Source: Robertmurraya sp047302285
GTDB lineage: Bacteria > Bacillota > Bacilli > Bacillales > Cytobacillaceae
Assembly: GCF_047302285.1 (NCBI RefSeq)
Contig: NZ_CP154845.1
Span: 2,480,001 to 2,544,000 of the forward strand
Reading direction: 5' to 3'
Length of the DNA stretch: 64,000 nucleotides
This document shows, one piece after another, positions 44,160-51,375 of the stretch. Numbering within the stretch: position 1 is the stretch's first letter; each line of letters begins with the position of its first letter. A model generated the notes under the pieces. That model did no database searches. It was not told the DNA's origin and saw nothing but the letters and a program-made list of their open reading frames with translations. The position numbers and the translations under genes were made by a program.

Positions 44160-45041
44160 TTAATCCTTTTCACCACCATCCATCGTTCCTTTCGTAAAGT
44201 ATTTGAGAATAAGAGGATATAGTAGTAATAAAGGAATAATCGCAATAATAATCGTGCTTGCTTGTAAGGAAGCAAAATCTAAACTAGCAAGCATTTCTGG
44301 TGATAAATTCATCCCTGCTAGCATCGTCGTATTATCCTGTGTCACGACAAATTGTCGTAGCACCACTTGTAATGGCCACTTATTCGGGTCTGTAATATAA
44401 ATCGTTGCCCGAAAGTATTCATTCCAGTGATAAACACCGTAGAATAACGTAAGAGTTGCTAATGCAGGTTTTGATAACGGCAGGACAATGCGAGTAAAAA
44501 TGCGAAAGTGACCAGCACCATCTATTCTAGCCGCTTCAATTAAACTTTCTGGTATTTCTTTGAAAAACCTCATCAATATAAATAAGTAATAAACATTGAT
44601 TGCTTTATACAAAATCAATGATCCATACGTATTAAGTAAATTCAAATCTTTCATTAACAAATATTCTGTAATCATCGATGGCTCAAACACCATGATGGCA
44701 ATAAGGAAAATCAAGACAATCTTTTTTCCTACAAAATTTGTTCGAGCTAATACATAAGCACATAAAGCAGTAAAGAATAAATTGATAAAGGTTCCAACAA
44801 GTGTAATAAAAACAGAGTTTCCGATACTTTTTACAATGAGAGGATTGGATAGAATGATCTCATAATTAATAAGAGAGAATCCTTTTGGGATAACACTCAA
44901 CCCCGTTAACTCTTTTACTCTTGCAGGATCTGTTAACGACATCGCTACTAAATTTAAAACAGGAATTAAAACAGCTAATGTAACGATAAATAAAATGGTA
45001 TAAATCACAGTTCTTGCCCAGCTAAATCTTCTCAAACTCAT
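44160..45041 (-). CDS. Carbohydrate ABC transporter permease (YtcP/LplC type)
   Basis: 293 residues with six helices and the EAA motif ESLIEAARIDGAGHFRIFTRIVLPLSKPALATL (about 166-198). Start ATG 45041 follows a GGGGGG-like site, 9 bp after its partner. Forms the heterodimeric channel with the next gene. No ATPase is encoded in the cluster, so it probably uses a shared MsmX-type ATPase encoded elsewhere. Confidence 0.9.
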   Translation of the reverse strand: MSLRRFSWARTVIYTILFIVTLAVLIPVLNLVAMSLTDPARVKELTGLSVIPKGFSLINYEIILSNPLIVKSIGNSVFITLVGTFINLFFTALCAYVLARTNFVGKKIVLIFLIAIMVFEPSMITEYLLMKDLNLLNTYGSLILYKAINVYYLFILMRFFKEIPESLIEAARIDGAGHFRIFTRIVLPLSKPALATLTLFYGVYHWNEYFRATIYITDPNKWPLQVVLRQFVVTQDNTTMLAGMNLSPEMLASLDFASLQASTIIIAIIPLLLLYPLILKYFTKGTMDGGEKD

Positions 45042-45050
45042 ATCCCCCCT

Positions 45051-45944
45051 TTACCAAACACCTTTTCCAGTAAATCTTTTCGATATAAAATGCGTGCTTA
45101 AAATGAGAACTAGACCGATGACTCCTTTAAATAAACTAGCTGCAGTAGCGTAAGCATATTGGCCATTTAATAGACCAATGCGATAGACATACGTATCCAA
45201 AATATCTACCTTACTAATGACAGAATCGTTCATTAAGTTGAAGACTTGATCAAATCCTGCATTCATAAAAAATCCTAAGTTTAAAATAAAGACGGTCACC
45301 ACAGTACTGGCTAATGCAGGTAAGGTAATATAACGCATTTGCTGTAATGTATTTGCTCCATCAAGCTTAGCGGCCTCATACAAATGAGGGCTTATTTTCA
45401 TAATCGCCGCAATATAGAGGATGCTATCCCAACCGGCACTTCTCCACATTTCAGAGAACACGAGAACCCAGCGGATATGGTCTTTGCTTGTCATAAAGTC
45501 AAGGGATGGAAGGTTGAAAAAATTCCGTAGTATATTAACGCCCCCATCTGGATTTAAAAAGCTGATCCATATCCCTGCAATCACAACCCAGGATAGAAAG
45601 TGAGGCAAATAGGAAACAGACTGCACATATTTTCGATATGGACCTGATCTGACCTCATTGATTAAAAGAGCTAGAATAATAGGAATAGGGAAAATAAAAA
45701 CAATTTTCATTGTGCTGATAATAACGGTATTTTTTAACACATCGATAAAAGCTGGAGAACTAAATAAGATCCCAAAATGCTTAAGTCCTACCCAAGTATT
45801 CTCACCGATAATGCGATAATCTTGGAAGGCTAATTTCATCCCAACGATTGGTACGACATGAAAGATAATAAAGTATGCGATTCCAGGAAAAAGCATTACA
45901 TATAAAATCCAGTCCTCTCGCATCTTGCTTAGAACCTTTTTCAC
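45051..45944 (-). CDS. Carbohydrate ABC transporter permease (YteP/LplB type)
   Basis: 297 residues. N-terminal LYVMLFPGIAYFIIFHVVPI helix, GLKHFGILFSSPAF, and the EAA motif PHLYEAAKLDGANTLQQMRYITLPAL (about 195-220). Six helices. The pair matches LplBC, the permeases for complex oligosaccharides. It precedes the second permease by 9 bp and follows the ribokinase by 6 bp. Confidence 0.9.
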   Translation of the reverse strand: MKKVLSKMREDWILYVMLFPGIAYFIIFHVVPIVGMKLAFQDYRIIGENTWVGLKHFGILFSSPAFIDVLKNTVIISTMKIVFIFPIPIILALLINEVRSGPYRKYVQSVSYLPHFLSWVVIAGIWISFLNPDGGVNILRNFFNLPSLDFMTSKDHIRWVLVFSEMWRSAGWDSILYIAAIMKISPHLYEAAKLDGANTLQQMRYITLPALASTVVTVFILNLGFFMNAGFDQVFNLMNDSVISKVDILDTYVYRIGLLNGQYAYATAASLFKGVIGLVLILSTHFISKRFTGKGVW

Positions 45945-45950
45945 GATCTA

Positions 45951-46841
45951 TCACCCCTCTTTCAATACACTCTCTATCTCCTGTTTATAAGGCATTCCAG
46001 CTTGTGCCCCTTTCTTTGTGACGGCAATACTTGCTGCATAAGTCCCAAACTGGATGCACTCCTCTAGTGTCTTTCCTTCTGAAATCCCAACCGTGAAAGC
46101 TCCTGTAAAAGTGTCCCCTGCACCAGTCGTATCAACTGCCTTCGTTTGCCGTGCCGGAACCTTGATTATTTCCTTCCCATTATAGAAAGAGACCCCTTTT
46201 TCACCCTCAGTAATGATCAGTTTATTAGGGTATTTCTTTAAAGCGCTTTCTTGATTTTCCTTTTCATTTATTACGACAGCAAATTCATGTTCATTCGGCG
46301 TTAAGTAACTTACTTTATCTAGTATTCCCTTTGAAAGATGCTGAGCTGGTGCTGGGTCCAGAATAATAATTTTATTATGTTTAGATAGTATTGGTATCAA
46401 GAACTCAATTGTTTTCAGAGGAATTTCCATTTGAAATAAGAAAACATCATGTTCTAGCAATCTATCTAAATTATTTTCAATATAATTTATATCCGTGTAC
46501 TGATTTGCTCCAGGAACGATAATAATACGGTTTTCACTATTGTGAAGCTCAATAAATGCCGCACCAGTCGAGACACTATCTACAATATTTAAATATTCGA
46601 TATTGATATGTTCTTTTTTAAAATGATTGAGAAGAACTACTTTTTGATCATCATTCCCAATAGAACCAAAGAGTGTAACGTCTCCACCTAAACGCGAAGC
46701 TGCAACGGCTTGATTCGCTCCTTTTCCTCCAAATGCCATGAAAAAGTTTTCACCAGTTACCGTTTCTCCAAACTTTGGTACGACTTTGCTTTCAACAAAA
46801 TAGTCAATATTGATGCTTCCAATTACGGCGATTTTTTTCAT
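45951..46841 (-). CDS. Ribokinase (PfkB family)
   Basis: 296 residues from ATG 46841, in good spacing to GGGAG; an upstream TTG (46856) overlaps the preceding gene. PfkB sugar-kinase signatures: GSINIDYFVESKVVPKFGET, FGGKGANQAVAASRLGG (first motif), and DTTGAGDTFTGAFTVGI with the catalytic Asp (second motif). Closest to RbsK, which makes ribose-5-phosphate. Its presence points to release of ribose or a similar furanose by the cluster's glycohydrolases. It follows the DUF4387 gene by 5 bp. Confidence 0.88.
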   Translation of the reverse strand: MKKIAVIGSINIDYFVESKVVPKFGETVTGENFFMAFGGKGANQAVAASRLGGDVTLFGSIGNDDQKVVLLNHFKKEHINIEYLNIVDSVSTGAAFIELHNSENRIIIVPGANQYTDINYIENNLDRLLEHDVFLFQMEIPLKTIEFLIPILSKHNKIIILDPAPAQHLSKGILDKVSYLTPNEHEFAVVINEKENQESALKKYPNKLIITEGEKGVSFYNGKEIIKVPARQTKAVDTTGAGDTFTGAFTVGISEGKTLEECIQFGTYAASIAVTKKGAQAGMPYKQEIESVLKEG

Positions 46842-46846
46842 TTCAT

Positions 46847-47164
46847 CTACTCCCAATCAACGTCAATATTCATCAATGGTGCATGCTGCTGTGCGCCATA
46901 AACATCTCGATCTCCAGCTGTACCGGAGGAAATTTCTCTTGCCAGCGTTATTTTTATCCCAAGTGCTGGGTCGAAATAGACCAAATGATGAATATCACGA
47001 GTGCTGATATTATAGACTTCTGCGATTTTTTCTTTTGTGATGACATTCGAATGTTTCACTTGCTCATATAATTCTGATTTGTCAAACAAAATATCCATTG
47101 TAACTTCGAATGGTCCAGAGTTTTTACTTCGTAATACTTTGGCAAGTTCATATAATTTAGCCAT
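46847..47164 (-). CDS. DUF4387 family protein, partner of the AtuA-like protein
   Basis: 105 residues from ATG 47164 (GGAGG 9 nt upstream; a TTG at 47173 lacks spacing). Recognised from KLYELAKVLRSKNSGPFEVTMDILFDKSELYEQVKHS and VIGITLAREISSG-like KITLAREISSGT. DUF4387 proteins are almost always encoded next to an AtuA/DUF1446 protein, and sometimes fused, implying a complex. The start overlaps the AtuA-like stop by 8 bp. No catalytic residues can be assigned; the biochemical role is unknown. Confidence 0.82.
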   Translation of the reverse strand: MAKLYELAKVLRSKNSGPFEVTMDILFDKSELYEQVKHSNVITKEKIAEVYNISTRDIHHLVYFDPALGIKITLAREISSGTAGDRDVYGAQQHAPLMNIDVDWE

Positions 47165-48524
47165 GATTGACAACCTCCATAATCTCCATTCGAAATGGAT
47201 TACTTTCTAGCTCCATTAAATGATAGATTGAAAATTCATAGACTGGTCCAAACGGGATATCACTTGGGGCAAATGGAAATGCTAGATTACCAGCTGTTGA
47301 TTTTCTCCCCTTATAGCCATAATGCAGATACGTCGAACGAAGTGTGGCACAAAGTGAGTTAGCTAGTTCCTGTGTTTTAGCTAACACCTCAAACATCACG
47401 CCAATTTCATGACCATGAAACTCTTCTGGTTCATTATGACCAAGGACTGCATTTTTTCCATAATGATAGAAATTTATTTGATATTCTTGTTCTGAAATCT
47501 CTGGATAGTAAGCCCTCACCTGTTCCAAAACTTCTTCTTCTACTTCCTCAAGATTCTCAAGCAGGAGCGGATCCCGGATACCAGCTATAACGAATGTTCG
47601 ATACGCCGATCTCTTAGCTCCTTCAAGCTTTATCCTATACGTTTCACTTGGAATATATTTACTATTGGATACTCTAATGATCCCAGGTAATTCCTCTGAA
47701 AATGAACATTCGGATAAATCGAGCATGAATCCTGGACCATGTAGGAGGTAAGGATGCTCTTTCTCATAAAAGGTGTGTGCCGCCACACTTGTCGTTGTAC
47801 AGGTACGCTTAGGATTTAATGATTGCACTGTAAACGAATCGTGATATATCGTTCCTAATATACTATCTTTTGTTGTACCTGGTTCTGCACAAAGAGCACC
47901 ACATTCAAGAATTTTTCCAAGATGATACGACAGCCCTGCATCCATTCCATGATATATTCCAATTGATGCAAATGGGGATGGGTCATAGGCCCTTCCACAC
48001 ACAATAATATCTGCTCCTTCATTCAGTGCATCCAAGATAGGCTCATGACCCATTTGTGCGACAATCGAAGTTGTATCTCTAATCACTTCTTCCGTTAATG
48101 GAGGGATATTCTCAGTTAACGGCTTAATTTTCCCCTTTTGTTGCATCTCTACGATGTAGTCATTCTCAAAATCCGCCCAGATGACAGCGATTTTAGCTGA
48201 AAGGCCTTCTTCTTTTAGTACTTTGTTTATAAGCTTTAGGTTGTTCTCCACATGCGGCTTTGCCCCAGCTCCACCTGCTGAACCTATAATAATCGGAATC
48301 TTATTTGGAATTCCTTTTTCGATCATGAGTTTCAAATCTTTCTTCACTGCTCTCTCACTTACAATCGAAACTCCAGCACCAAGTTTATGTGGACCTGCAT
48401 CAGTTGATCCCGCATCGACAACGATTCCATGAATTTCCTGTTCAAAAGCACGTTCAAATGATTCTTTTGGAAAACCATATCCTAACATTCCACAAGGTGA
48501 GACGATTCTTACACTTGATTTCAT
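47157..48524 (-). CDS. AtuA-like (DUF1446) protein
   Basis: 455 residues from ATG 48524 (GGGGGAG site; an upstream GTG/TTG start would precede it). DUF1446 blocks: VVDAGSTDAGPHKLGAG, IIIGSAGGAGAKPHVENNL, VAQMGHEPILDALNEGADIIVCGRAYDPSPFASIGI and GAKRSAYRTFVIAGIRDP. AtuA was named in acyclic terpene (citronellol/geraniol) utilisation, but most homologues lie in other catabolic clusters, and the reaction is not settled. First gene of this nine-gene cluster; with DUF4387 it probably acts on the non-sugar part or an intermediate of the substrate. Confidence 0.82.
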   Translation of the reverse strand: MKSSVRIVSPCGMLGYGFPKESFERAFEQEIHGIVVDAGSTDAGPHKLGAGVSIVSERAVKKDLKLMIEKGIPNKIPIIIGSAGGAGAKPHVENNLKLINKVLKEEGLSAKIAVIWADFENDYIVEMQQKGKIKPLTENIPPLTEEVIRDTTSIVAQMGHEPILDALNEGADIIVCGRAYDPSPFASIGIYHGMDAGLSYHLGKILECGALCAEPGTTKDSILGTIYHDSFTVQSLNPKRTCTTTSVAAHTFYEKEHPYLLHGPGFMLDLSECSFSEELPGIIRVSNSKYIPSETYRIKLEGAKRSAYRTFVIAGIRDPLLLENLEEVEEEVLEQVRAYYPEISEQEYQINFYHYGKNAVLGHNEPEEFHGHEIGVMFEVLAKTQELANSLCATLRSTYLHYGYKGRKSTAGNLAFPFAPSDIPFGPVYEFSIYHLMELESNPFRMEIMEVVNHG

Positions 48525-48573
48525 TTCGTTCTCCCCCAAACATTTATGTATTTTAAATTGATTTAACCTTTTT

Positions 48574-48633
48574 TGTGTAACCGGTTACACATTGTTTTAT
48601 AAAAATAACCGAATTGTTATGTAACCGGTTACA
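48574..48633 (-). promoter_or_regulatory. Promoter with two LacI/CcpA-type operators
   Basis: Operators are TGTGTAACCGGTTACACA (48574-48591) and TGTAACCGGTTACA (48620-48633), perfect palindromes with centres 44 bp apart. Between them, on the minus strand, TTACAT (48624-48619), a 17-nt spacer and TATAAA (48601-48596) form a sigma-A promoter. So the upstream operator overlaps the -35 and the downstream one covers the start of transcription. The palindrome also fits the cre consensus TGWAANCGNTNWCA, so CcpA might bind as well as the cluster's LacI protein. Confidence 0.8.
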
Positions 48634-48778
48634 CTTATCTTAAACTTCTAATCTAATAAAGTCAATATTCTTTTTATTCAAAGCTCTTTTCTCAAACAGG
48701 CAAGTATTATATCCATTTTTAGGTAATAACCCTCATTAAATCACGGCTTTTCCCTAAAAATTAGGTGTTTGTACTAAT

Positions 48779-48806
48779 ACGAACTCACCCTTCTTATCAT
48801 ATTGTA
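48779..48806 (+). promoter_or_regulatory. Sigma-K-like promoter of cotD
   Basis: AC at 48779-48780, 17 nt, then CATATTGTA (48798-48806), matching the sigma-K pattern (AC ... CATANNNTA). Late mother-cell expression is expected for a coat gene. Confidence 0.5.
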
Positions 48807-48838
48807 TTAATGAATCATAAAAGAAAGGGGAATAAATT

Positions 48839-49288
48839 ATGCATTGTAAACAGCCGTCTCAAGTATTACCTGCGATTGTACACCCTACTAAATGTTGCAC
48901 AACACATTCTTTTAATAACGTAGTACAGCCGCACATTCATCCAGCTCACACAACTCATGTAAATCATACTAATATTCAAAACCAACACTATTTTCCTCAA
49001 ACTCAATCTGCAGTGAATGAAGTAACTTCTACGAATATGAACATGGGTCCAGGACCTAGTGTTGCTGGAGCATTCATGCCTGCTCCAGGTCCTGCAGGAA
49101 TGCCCGGACCAATGCCCGGACAAGTAGCAGGTGCATATGCACCAGGCCCAGCTCCTGGTCAAGTGGCTGGAGCATTTGCTCCGAACATGCCTGCTCCAGG
49201 GCAAGTAGCAGGTGCAATGTCTCCGAATATGCCTGCTCCAGGTTCAGCTGGTTTTCGCAAGCCTGGCTTTAAAGGCTTTGGACGTTAA
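48839..49288 (+). CDS. cotD: Spore coat protein, CotD family, with Pro-Gly-Ala repeats
   Basis: 149 residues. The N-terminal half matches CotD (LPAIVHPTKCCTTHSFNNVV, PHIHPAHTTHVNHTN, QHYFPQTQS). The C-terminal half is an added low-complexity region of about four PAPGQVAGAF/M-type repeats (residues about 78-140), ending in a basic tail (GFRKPGFKGFGR). B. subtilis CotD is about 75 residues without the repeats. A structural protein of the inner coat. AGGGG site before ATG; its own sigma-K-like promoter and strong terminator. Confidence 0.88.
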   Translation: MHCKQPSQVLPAIVHPTKCCTTHSFNNVVQPHIHPAHTTHVNHTNIQNQHYFPQTQSAVNEVTSTNMNMGPGPSVAGAFMPAPGPAGMPGPMPGQVAGAYAPGPAPGQVAGAFAPNMPAPGQVAGAMSPNMPAPGSAGFRKPGFKGFGR

Positions 49289-49302
49289 GTACAGGTTTTG
49301 AC

Positions 49303-49341
49303 AAGAGGGTGCCCCCATTTAAATGGAGCACCCTCTTTTTT
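49303..49341 (+). terminator. Terminator of cotD
   Basis: AGAGGGTGC...GCACCCTCT with a nested CCCAT/ATGGA helix, then seven T. Very stable. Confidence 0.92.
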
Positions 49342-49348
49342 GCTGATA

Positions 49349-49888
49349 TTAATTCGAAACGGAATGACCTTTTATAAGGGTATGGATAGGGTTGATTAAT
49401 GCTGCCCCTATTCCTTGAATGAGCGTTTTAACAATCACTTGACCCACTATCGCAGCAGGAACTGCCTCCCAAGGTAGGAATCCAGCACCAAGAGGACTTA
49501 ATCCAATGACAACAAAAATAATCGAATCGAATAATCCGCCTACTAAACCACTATATAAAATGCGCAGATTCATTGGTAACTTCAATCTTGTGTAAATTTC
49601 TGTATCGGTTGTTTCTGCAATTAAGAAGGATACTGCTGACGCAAAGACGATCCATAGTGAATCGCCCAATAGAGAGGAAACAACACCTGACATAATTAAG
49701 GCAACGGCAATGAACATATAAGTCTTTTTACGCCCATACTTATTTTGCACCAAGTCTCGAAAAATAAAGGTTGCTCCGATTAGGAACGTTCCCATTGGCA
49801 CAATGAAAATGCCCAATTCTAACGGAGCAAATCCTGCTGTCACGACATTCGCCGTTACAATCGAAAGTAAGTATAATAATATTCTCAA
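49349..49888 (-). CDS. VUT-family queuosine-precursor transporter (YpdP/YhhQ-like)
   Basis: 179 residues from TTG 49888 (AGAGG 8 nt upstream; the GTG at 49897 lies within that site). Six hydrophobic segments. Family blocks are RILLYLLSIVTANVVTAGF, VPMGTFLIGATFIFRDLVQNKYGRKKTY, SFLIAETTDTEIYTRLK and SGLVGGLFDSIIFVVIGL. VUT proteins import preQ0/preQ1-type 7-deazaguanine precursors. Controlled by the preQ1-I riboswitch and terminator directly upstream, which agrees with that role. Confidence 0.88.
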   Translation of the reverse strand: MRILLYLLSIVTANVVTAGFAPLELGIFIVPMGTFLIGATFIFRDLVQNKYGRKKTYMFIAVALIMSGVVSSLLGDSLWIVFASAVSFLIAETTDTEIYTRLKLPMNLRILYSGLVGGLFDSIIFVVIGLSPLGAGFLPWEAVPAAIVGQVIVKTLIQGIGAALINPIHTLIKGHSVSN

Positions 49889-49928
49889 AGTAAACACCTC
49901 TGTTATTTTTCTGGAAAAAGCTCGAAAG

Positions 49929-49968
49929 ATCAGAAAAAAACAGTCACCTAAGAATGCATGACTGTTCT
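49929..49968 (-). terminator. Riboswitch-controlled terminator of the VUT gene
   Basis: AACAGTCA...TGACTGTT hairpin with a 7-T run on the minus strand, directly after the preQ1 aptamer. The expression platform: preQ1 binding should favour it. Confidence 0.85.
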
Positions 49969-49970
49969 TC

Positions 49971-50002
49971 TTAGTTTTTTATAGAGGGTAGCTAGAACCT
50001 CT
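49971..50002 (-). ncRNA. preQ1-I riboswitch before the VUT transporter gene
   Basis: On the minus strand: AGAGGTTCTAGCTACCCTCT followed by ATAAAAAACTAA, the class I preQ1 aptamer: P1 AGAGG/CCTCT, loop with CTAGC, A-rich tail, and CTA pairing to the loop. It is one base shorter than the plus-strand aptamer in the region before the second P1 strand. Confidence 0.92.
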
Positions 50003-50130
50003 TCCGTTATTTTTCCTTCAAGAATCATAACACAGGATAGCGTAATTGAACACCATTTTTCACGAATTATAAAAGAGCATTGACGTATGGACAAGTGTTC
50101 TATATTATATGAAGAGGAATAATTGAAGTG

Positions 50131-50165
50131 AGAGGTTCATAGCTTACACCCTCTATAAAAAACTA
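50131..50165 (+). ncRNA. preQ1-I riboswitch before queF
   Basis: AGAGGTTCATAGCTTACACC then CTCTATAAAAAACTATG, a class I aptamer. Relative to the minus-strand copy, the loop CATAG and the tail CTATG change together and lengthen the pseudoknot helix. Downstream, ACCATG...CATGGT (about 50182-50207), followed by TTTATTTTTATT, can form a terminator just before the ribosome binding site. Confidence 0.92.
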
Positions 50166-50232
50166 TGGATACATGACTGTTCACCATGTCCATATTAGGC
50201 ATGGTTTATTTTTATTATGGGAGGATTTTTTC

Positions 50233-50733
50233 ATGTCAGGTCGAAATAAAGAACAAGGTTTAAATGATTTAACATTAATCGGAAATCAAAATACAAAATA
50301 CGCTTTTAACTATGCACCAGAAGTTTTGGAGTCAGTCGACAATCTGCACTCTGATCGTGATTACTTCGTGAAATTCAACTGTCCTGAATTCACAAGTCTT
50401 TGCCCTATCACGTCTCAACCAGATTTTGCTACCATGTATATTTCTTACATCCCTGATAAAAAAATTGTGGAAAGCAAATCATTAAAGCTCTATTTATTTA
50501 GCTTTAGAAACCATGGTGATTTCCATGAAGACTGTGTCAACATCATCATGAATGATTTAATTAAACTACTTGATCCTCGCTATATCGAGGTATGGGGAAA
50601 ATTCACGCCACGTGGAGGCATCTCCATCGATCCATGGTGCAACTACGGAAAGCCTGGAACAAAATTTGAAGAAATGGCGATGCATCGCTTAATGAACCAT
50701 GACCTTAATCCAGAAAAAATTGATAATCGTTAA
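50233..50733 (+). CDS. queF: NADPH-dependent preQ0 reductase QueF
   Basis: 166 residues from ATG 50233 (GGGAGG 8 nt upstream; the frame begins at 50173 inside the riboswitch platform). The short, unimodular QueF type: catalytic Cys in FTSLCPITSQPDFATMYISYIPDK, ESKSLKLYLFSFRNHGDFHEDC with the substrate-binding Glu and QueF motif, and YIEVWGKFTPRGGISIDPW. Reduces the nitrile of preQ0 to the amine preQ1 in queuosine synthesis. queC, queD and queE are not adjacent. Confidence 0.96.
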   Translation: MSGRNKEQGLNDLTLIGNQNTKYAFNYAPEVLESVDNLHSDRDYFVKFNCPEFTSLCPITSQPDFATMYISYIPDKKIVESKSLKLYLFSFRNHGDFHEDCVNIIMNDLIKLLDPRYIEVWGKFTPRGGISIDPWCNYGKPGTKFEEMAMHRLMNHDLNPEKIDNR

Positions 50734-50741
50734 TTTTTGAT

Positions 50742-50773
50742 GAAGTCTTGATTTTTCGAGACTTCTTTTTGTT
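50742..50773 (+). terminator. Terminator of queF
   Basis: GAAGTCT and AGACTTC around a 10-nt loop, followed by TTTTTGTTT. Confidence 0.8.
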
Positions 50774-50840
50774 TAAGCATGTTCGGGCACGTATTTGAAT
50801 CCTATTGAGATAGCACAAATACGCCGAAAAGAGTGAAAAT

Positions 50841-51060
50841 ATGAATCCCATTTCCATCATAGCGTTTGCTATCACAAACGAGATTCATTTGAACAAAATT
50901 GCCACTGAGTGTGGGATACGAAAAAAATCCACGTGGAAGAACCTTTGCTACTAAAAGACTGACTTCAACTATTTTGGCAAAATCAGTGGCGTTAGAAAAA
51001 ACGGAAGAACAGCTTGTGAAAATCCACGATAAGCTTTATACCTTAGCACTTTTTGCATGA
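50841..51060 (+). pseudogene. Decayed small gene of unknown function
   Basis: The ATG at 50841 opens MNPISIIAFAITNEIHLNKI and reads to about 50938; a one-base loss then shifts the frame (TGG-AAGAACC reads W then, in the next frame, EEPLLLKD). A third frame continues TILAKSVALEKTEEQLVKI... to the TGA at 51058. Joined, these give a plausible helical protein of about 70 residues. Two frameshifts in such a short gene argue for decay. The identity is not known to me. The alternative is chance open frames. Confidence 0.45.
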
Positions 51061-51239
51061 TATTCCCAACTACATTTTAAAATTTCTTCGCTATTTTCCT
51101 CTGAAAAAACGACGTGTCCATTCTAACTATTACTATATTTTGATTGTAACAGTCACTTTATTTAGAAAGTACAAAATCATAAGTTAATTTATGCTATGAT
51201 AGCAGTTGAGTGACATCACAAAGTTGATGGTATTTCGTT
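51061..51239. other. Intergenic upstream of the NERD-gene repeat array
   Basis: AT-rich, no gene, hairpin or promoter that I could place. With 50734-50840, the decayed gene and the repeats, it makes up a 640-bp stretch without an intact gene. Confidence 0.4.
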
Positions 51240-51354
51240 AATTCCGGAACTTTTGGGGATAATTCCGGAAAAATAAAATTAATTCCGTAACTTTGCGCTA
51301 TAATTCCGTAACTTTTCATTTTTTTCCGGAAAAACCACTCATAATTCCGGAAAC
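51240..51354. repeat. AATTCCGGAA/AATTCCGTAACTTT repeat array, left of the NERD gene
   Basis: Six units built on AATTCCG(G/T)AA, several continuing CTTT: 51240, 51261, 51281, 51302, about 51323 and 51342. The block 51259-51316 (58 bp) recurs almost exactly at 52353-52410. TTCCGGAA is itself a palindrome. Spacing is uneven (about 19-21 bp), unlike a CRISPR. Confidence 0.85.
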
Positions 51355-51375
51355 CACAAAAAGGAGTGTTGCACT

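Larger units (their letters stand above)
48525..48838. other. Divergent control region of the AtuA-like cluster and cotD
   Basis: The left half carries the operator-flanked sigma-A promoter of the catabolic cluster (48574-48633), the right half the sigma-K-like promoter of cotD (48779-48806). Between them (48640-48775) I see nothing further. Confidence 0.6.

Noticed and set aside
49349..50733. Full queuosine operon
   Set aside because: Only the transporter and queF are present; queC, queD, queE and tgt are not in the window.
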